Origin: Opitutia bacterium
GTDB taxonomy: Bacteria > Verrucomicrobiota > Verrucomicrobiia > Opitutales > Opitutaceae
Assembly: GCA_016190985.1 (NCBI GenBank)
Contig: JACPPI010000020.1
Coordinates: forward strand, 1 to 64,000
Length of the DNA stretch: 64,000 bases
Reading direction: 5' to 3'
A model generated the notes under the pieces. That model was given only the letters and a program-made list of their open reading frames with translations, did not search any database and had not been told where the DNA came from. Within the stretch, counting starts at the first letter, position 1. Every line of letters starts with the position of its first letter. Made by a program: the position numbers and the translations under genes. Positions 60,161-64,000 of this stretch are shown here, one piece after another.

Positions 60161-60658
60161 ATGCGTCACAACAAACACCACGCTTCCCTCGGCGTCACCC
60201 GCGAACACCGCCGGGCGATGCTCTCCAACATGGGCGCCAGCCTCATCAAGCACGGTCGCATCGAGACCACGCTGACCAAGGCCAAGGCCCTCCGTCCCTT
60301 CATCGAGAAGGTCATCACCAAGGCCAAGAACGCCGCGGCCGCGGCCGAGAAGAAGGACGCCCTCCACCTCCGCCGCATGGCCCTCAAGGACATCCGCGAC
60401 GAAGGCGCCGTGACCCTCCTCTTCAACGAGAAGGCCGCGCAATTCGCCCAGCGCCCTGGCGGCTACACCCGCATTTACAAGCTCGGTCCGCAGCGCATCG
60501 GCGACGCCGCCGAGATGGCGCTGATCGAGTTCGTCGGCGCGGACGACGAAGGCTACAAGAAGTCCAAGGGCAAGAAAAAGAAAGGTTCGAAGGCGAAAGC
60601 CGCCGCTCCCGACTTGTCCGCCGAAGCCTCGGTGAAGGCAGAAGCCCCCAAGGCATAA
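60161..60658 (+). CDS. rplQ: 50S ribosomal protein L17, C-terminally extended
   Basis: 165 residues. The L17 core (MRHNKHHASLGVTREHRRAM, then TTLTKAKALRPFIEKVITKA, GPQRIGDAAEMALIEFVG) ends near residue 128. About 37 Lys/Ala-rich residues follow that E. coli L17 (127) lacks. Last gene of the ribosomal block; a repeat arm and a terminator come next. Confidence 0.97.
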   Translation: MRHNKHHASLGVTREHRRAMLSNMGASLIKHGRIETTLTKAKALRPFIEKVITKAKNAAAAAEKKDALHLRRMALKDIRDEGAVTLLFNEKAAQFAQRPGGYTRIYKLGPQRIGDAAEMALIEFVGADDEGYKKSKGKKKKGSKAKAAAPDLSAEASVKAEAPKA

Positions 60659-60684
60659 GGTGGCGCGCGCTGATCCCAGCGCGC
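60658..60684. repeat. single GGTGGCGCGCG repeat arm after rplQ
   Basis: aggtggcgcgcgctgatccc begins at the last base of the rplQ stop and closely matches the left arm at 4835. It is itself a hairpin (GCGCGCT-GATCCC-AGCGCGC). Confidence 0.6.
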
Positions 60685-60703
60685 CGTTCTCTTCCACTCT
60701 CAG

Positions 60704-60737
60704 CGCGCCGCCCCTTCGGGTCGGCGCGTTTTTCTTT
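60704..60737 (+). terminator. rho-independent terminator of the ribosomal block
   Basis: CGCGCCGCCC, loop CTTC, then GGGTCGGCGCG followed by TTTTTCTTT. Strong GC stem with one unpaired base and a good T-run, 46 bases past the rplQ stop. Confidence 0.88.
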
Positions 60738-60777
60738 CCCCTTGGCGTCCGTCCGCCTTCGTGCGAGGTTTCCGGCC

Positions 60778-61014
60778 GTGGTCACGCCGCCCGATTTCAC
60801 CCTCGATGTCGTCCTCTACGGTCTGCTGGTGCTGGGCGTGTTCGGTTTCCTGTGGATCTACTATGACCGCCGTGACCGCGCGCTCTATGACACCCAGCGC
60901 CGCAAGATCACCTTCCACTGCATCCGCTGCGACCACCTCTACACGGAGAAGGCCGGCACCGACACGGCCCCCTGTCCCAAGTGCGGCCACCCGAACACGC
61001 GGTTGAAGTTTTGA
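60778..61014 (+). CDS. small membrane protein with zinc ribbon
   Basis: 78 residues from GTG 60778. A helix (LDVVLYGLLVLGVFGFLWIY, residues 8-27) is followed by a basic linker (DRRDRALYDTQRRKI) and a zinc ribbon with CIRC and CPKC pairs 18 residues apart. It is probably a membrane-anchored zinc-ribbon protein facing the cytoplasm. Family not recognised. The start is uncertain, but the helix and both CxxC pairs make it a real gene. Confidence 0.7.
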   Translation: MVTPPDFTLDVVLYGLLVLGVFGFLWIYYDRRDRALYDTQRRKITFHCIRCDHLYTEKAGTDTAPCPKCGHPNTRLKF

Positions 61015-61022
61015 TTTTTTGA

Positions 61023-61184
61023 CCTCGGATTGCACGGATGGGCACGGATGGATTGTATCTGCCGGCCCGAACGTGGCCCCACATCGACCACCCCGGGCGC
61101 CTGACCGCATTGGGATGGATTCTTCTCTTGGCTCAGCATGACATGCTGGGTGAATTTATCCGTGCCCATCCGAGTAATCCGTGG
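61023..61184. repeat. ACGGAT inverted repeat with long centre
   Basis: Left arm cctcggattgcacggatggg (61023-61049) and right arm atccgtgcccatccgag (61158-61184) are 27-base near-perfect reverse complements, about 108 bases apart. This is the best preserved copy of the family also seen at 641 and 63075. No gene lies between the arms. Confidence 0.75.
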
Positions 61185-61204
61185 TTAATGATTTCTTCAT
61201 CCCC

Positions 61205-62962
61205 ATGTTCAAACGCCTCCTCCTGTCCCTCTTCCTCGTCTCAACTGTTGCTTTGCGTGCCGCCACGCCCTTCCACGGGCTGCTCGACCGCTATTACGAA
61301 GAATTCCTCTCGCTTTATCCGATCGAGGCCGCGGTCTACGGTGACAACGATCCGCGCTACGAGGCCGTCTGGCCCAACGATATCAGCCCGGAATACCGCG
61401 CCAAGGTCGCGTCCATGTGCGACCGCTACCTCGCCGAACTGGCCGGCATCGACCGCGCCGCGCTCTCCGCCTCCGACCGCCTCAGCTACGACACCCTGAA
61501 GTGGAGCCTCACGGCCCGCCGCGAGCTGGGGACGCATTTTTTTCACCTCACGCCCCTCAACCAGTTTTCCGCCGCGCACCTGATCTTTGCGCTCATGGCC
61601 TCGGGCAAAAGCGTGCATCCGTTCAAGACCGCGCAGGATTTCCGTAATTTCATCAGCCGCGCCCGGGGCTTCAGCGCCTGGGTGGACACCGCCATCGCCA
61701 ACATGAAGACCGGCGTGGCCACCGGCATCGTGTCGCCGAAAATCCTCATGGAACGCGTGCTGGCCCAGCTCGAGCCGCTCATGGCGGACGACCCGGCGAA
61801 AAACGTCCTCTTCGGGCCGTTACAAATGATCCCGGCCGACCTTGCCGCCGCCGACAAGGACAGGCTGACCGCCGATTACACCGTCGCCATCCGTCAGGTC
61901 ATGCTGCCGGCCTACGCCCGGCTCCATGCCTTTATCCAGGCGGACTACCTGCCGCGTTGCCGCGCCACGGCGGGCATCGGCTCGTTACCGGGCGGTGCCG
62001 CCGCCTATGCCAGCGCCGTTCGCTGGCAGACCACCACCGGCCTCACGCCGGAGCAGATCCACGAGACCGGCCTGCGCGAGGTCACCCGCATCAAGGGTGA
62101 GATGGAGCAGGTGCGGTTGCGGGTCGGTTTCAAGGGCCCGCTGCCCGAATTCCTCAAGTTCGTCGCCAGCGACCCGTCGTTCTCGCCCTTCCAGAGCGAC
62201 GAGGAGGTGCTGGCGGCCTACCGGGCGATCGAGGGCCGGATCATGGCCCGGGTGCCAAAATTCTTCGGCCATCTGCCGCGCACGAAATTCGAGGTGCGGG
62301 CCACGGAAAAATTCCGCGCCGCCACCGCCGCCCACGAATACAGTCCCGGCACCGCCGACGGCTCGCGCCCCGGCGTGTTCTACGTGCCGATTCCCGACCT
62401 GAAGCGCTACCGCAATCCCCGCATGGAAAATCTCTTCCTGCACGAGGCGATTCCCGGCCATCACTTCCAGCTCTCGCTCACGATTGAGAACACGGACCTG
62501 CCCAGGTTCCGCCGCTATGACGCCAACAACGCCTACGTCGAGGGTTGGGCGCTCTACACCGAGAGCCTCGGAACGGAACTCGGGCTCTACGCCGATCCCT
62601 ACCAATACCTCGGCATGCTCTTTGGCGACATGCACCGCGCGGTCCGGCTGGTGGTCGACACCGGCCTGCACGCCAAAGGCTGGACACGGGAACAGGCCAT
62701 GGATTTCGGCCGGGATGCGGAGGGCGACCTGCCCAACCTGGTCTCCGAGACCGAGCGCTACATGGCCAATCCCGGCCAGGCCCTCGGCTACAAGATCGGC
62801 CAGCTGAAGATCCGCGAATTGCGCACCCGCGCGGAGGCGAAACTTGGCGCGAAATTCGACCTCAGGGATTTCCATGATCAGATCCTGCTGCCGGGTGCCT
62901 TGCCGCTGTCCGTGCTCGAGGCCCATATTGACGCCTGGATCGCGGACCGCGCCGGAAAATAG
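61205..62962 (+). CDS. exported DUF885-family metallopeptidase-like protein
   Basis: 585 residues. Residues 1-20 (MFKRLLLSLFLVSTVALRAA) are a signal peptide. The body is the helical DUF885 fold with the zinc motif HEAIPGHH at 413-420 and a probable third ligand Glu446 in YVEGWALYTESLG; further family segments are PGVFYVPIPDLKRY and PGQALGYKIGQLKIRELR. Members are thought to be carboxypeptidase-like, but the substrate is not established. Start ATG 61205, directly after an inverted repeat. Confidence 0.9.
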   Translation: MFKRLLLSLFLVSTVALRAATPFHGLLDRYYEEFLSLYPIEAAVYGDNDPRYEAVWPNDISPEYRAKVASMCDRYLAELAGIDRAALSASDRLSYDTLKWSLTARRELGTHFFHLTPLNQFSAAHLIFALMASGKSVHPFKTAQDFRNFISRARGFSAWVDTAIANMKTGVATGIVSPKILMERVLAQLEPLMADDPAKNVLFGPLQMIPADLAAADKDRLTADYTVAIRQVMLPAYARLHAFIQADYLPRCRATAGIGSLPGGAAAYASAVRWQTTTGLTPEQIHETGLREVTRIKGEMEQVRLRVGFKGPLPEFLKFVASDPSFSPFQSDEEVLAAYRAIEGRIMARVPKFFGHLPRTKFEVRATEKFRAATAAHEYSPGTADGSRPGVFYVPIPDLKRYRNPRMENLFLHEAIPGHHFQLSLTIENTDLPRFRRYDANNAYVEGWALYTESLGTELGLYADPYQYLGMLFGDMHRAVRLVVDTGLHAKGWTREQAMDFGRDAEGDLPNLVSETERYMANPGQALGYKIGQLKIRELRTRAEAKLGAKFDLRDFHDQILLPGALPLSVLEAHIDAWIADRAGK

Positions 62963-62974
62963 GTAACAACACCT

Positions 62975-63058
62975 TGTCATTCTGAACGCAGTGAAGAATC
63001 CAGTGTCATGATTGCTGTTTGCTGCGCGGCTGGATCCTTCGCTGCACGCAGGATGACA
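62975..63058. repeat. GTCATTCTGAACG inverted repeat
   Basis: Left arm tgtcattctgaacgcagtga (62975-63003) and right arm ctggatccttcgctgcacgc (63030-63058) pair over 29 bases with a few mismatches. Similar TGTCATyCTGArCG elements are scattered in many bacterial genomes. It lies between the DUF885 gene and guaA. Confidence 0.72.
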
Positions 63059-63074
63059 GGCATTGTTGATTCAA

Positions 63075-63103
63075 CATCCGTGCTGATCTGTGAAATCCGT
63101 GGT
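63075..63103. repeat. half of an ACGGAT repeat
   Basis: catccgtgctgatctgtgaa (from 63075), ending atccgtggt at 63103, is one arm of the ACGGAT family without its partner, 52 bases before guaA. Confidence 0.6.
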
Positions 63104-63154
63104 CTCACCGCCTTTCTGATTGATTCGCGCGCGCCGAATCCCCCATAACTTCGC

Positions 63155-64000
63155 ATGGCACAGACCATCGCCGTCCTCGATTTCGGTTCCCAGCTCACGC
63201 AGGTCATCGCCCGCCGCATCCGCGAGTGTCAGGTCTACTCGAAGATCTACCACTTCAGCACGCCGGCCGCTAAGCTCCGCGCCGACGGCGTCGTCGGCAT
63301 CATCCTCTCCGGCGGCCCGCAGAGCGTCTATGCCCGGACCGCCCCGCATCCTGATCCGGCCATCTTCCAGCTCGGCGTGCCCGTTCTCGGCATCTGCTAC
63401 GGCGTGCAGCTCATGGGCCACTTCCTCGGCGGCAAGGTCGCCCTGAGCAAGGCCCGCGAATACGGTCACGGCCACCTGACCATCCGGAAACCCGGCAGGC
63501 TCTTCGCCGGTCTGCCCAAGCGCCTCCGGATCTGGAATTCTCACGGTGACAAGCTCACCAAGCTCCCGCCGGGCTTCGTCGCGACCGCCGTCTCCGAAAA
63601 CTCGCCCTTCGCCGGCATCGAGGACGCCAGGCGCCGATTCTACGGCATCCAGTTTCACCCCGAGGTCTTCCACACCGAGCGCGGCGTGGACATGATCCGC
63701 AACTTCCTCGTCCGCGTCTGCGGCGCGCGGCAGGATTGGACGACCAGAGATTTCATCGCCCACGCCGTCGCCGACATCAGGGCAAAAGTGGGGAAGGGGC
63801 GCGTGCTCCTCGGCCTGTCCGGCGGCGTCGATTCCTCCGTGGCCGCGGCGCTCCTGCACAAGGCCATCGGTCGGCAACTCACCTGCGTGTTCGTGGACAA
63901 CGGCCTCCTCCGCCAGGGCGAGCGCGCCTATGTCGAGGCGCTCTACAAGCGGAACTTCAAGATCGACCTGCGCGTCGTGGACGCCTCGGCGCTCTTCCTG
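63155..64000 (+). CDS. guaA: GMP synthase (glutamine-hydrolysing), 3' end outside window
   Basis: The first 282 codons are present and the frame is open at the window edge; the full protein should be about 510-525 residues. GuaA converts XMP to GMP with glutamine and ATP. The class I amidotransferase domain has the nucleophile Cys81 in [13 protein letters not shown] and the partners His168 and Glu170 in [10 protein letters not shown]. The ATP-pyrophosphatase domain starts with [20 protein letters not shown] (Ser222 on). ATG 63155 gives the family N terminus [16 protein letters not shown]. Confidence 0.97.
   Translation, partial: MAQTIAVLDFGSQLTQVIARRIRECQVYSKIYHFSTPAAKLRADGVVGIILSGGPQSVYARTAPHPDPAIFQLGVPVLGICYGVQLMGHFLGGKVALSKAREYGHGHLTIRKPGRLFAGLPKRLRIWNSHGDKLTKLPPGFVATAVSENSPFAGIEDARRRFYGIQFHPEVFHTERGVDMIRNFLVRVCGARQDWTTRDFIAHAVADIRAKVGKGRVLLGLSGGVDSSVAAALLHKAIGRQLTCVFVDNGLLRQGERAYVEALYKRNFKIDLRVVDASALFL

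Overview
The window is GC-rich, densely packed bacterial DNA. It most resembles the Verrucomicrobiota, probably Opitutaceae. That placement rests on the style of the ribosomal proteins, a PadR regulator next to a large duplicated-permease gene, many DUF-type membrane proteins, and short word-like inverted repeats between genes. It is an inference, not a phylogeny. No phage, plasmid, insertion sequence or CRISPR array is visible.

Bases 1-28,960 hold mixed single genes and short operons. They cover protein repair (msrA, pcm), stress chaperones (an Hsp15-like protein and a divergent Hsp33), nicotinamide riboside salvage (pnuC with a NadR-like kinase), and a predicted fatty-acid hydroxylase fused to a hemolysin III/PAQR domain. 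They also include two DUF4386 proteins (one frameshifted), a PadR/ADOP permease pair, tcdA overlapping a membrane glycosyltransferase-like gene, a PfaD-like flavoprotein, a tatD/sufE pair and a lemA/M48-protease pair. The stretch ends with a four-gene envelope operon: a large secreted TPR protein, an ExbB/TolQ-like channel, an ExbD/TolR-like protein lacking the usual proton-relay Asp, and a TonB-like protein.

Bases 29,056-60,658 are one co-directional information-processing block: tRNA-Thr, tuf, tRNA-Trp, secE, nusG, rplKAJL, rpoBC, rpsLG, fusA, and then the S10, spc and alpha clusters through rplQ. rpmD, infA and rpmJ are missing from their usual places. The slot between secY and map holds a shrunken adenylate-kinase-like protein without the catalytic P-loop. 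RpoC has lost three of the four cysteines of its second zinc site. The rpsD/rpoA junction is abnormal: the end of rpsD runs out of frame into rpoA, and roughly the first 35 codons of rpoA are absent. That is either an assembly deletion or a real lesion.

Bases 60,659-64,000 hold a terminator, a small zinc-ribbon membrane protein, a DUF885 metallopeptidase-like protein and the 5' part of guaA, which runs off the end. At least seven kinds of imperfect inverted repeat lie between genes across the window, some inside the ribosomal block. Two of them supply the last codons and the stop of the gene before them.
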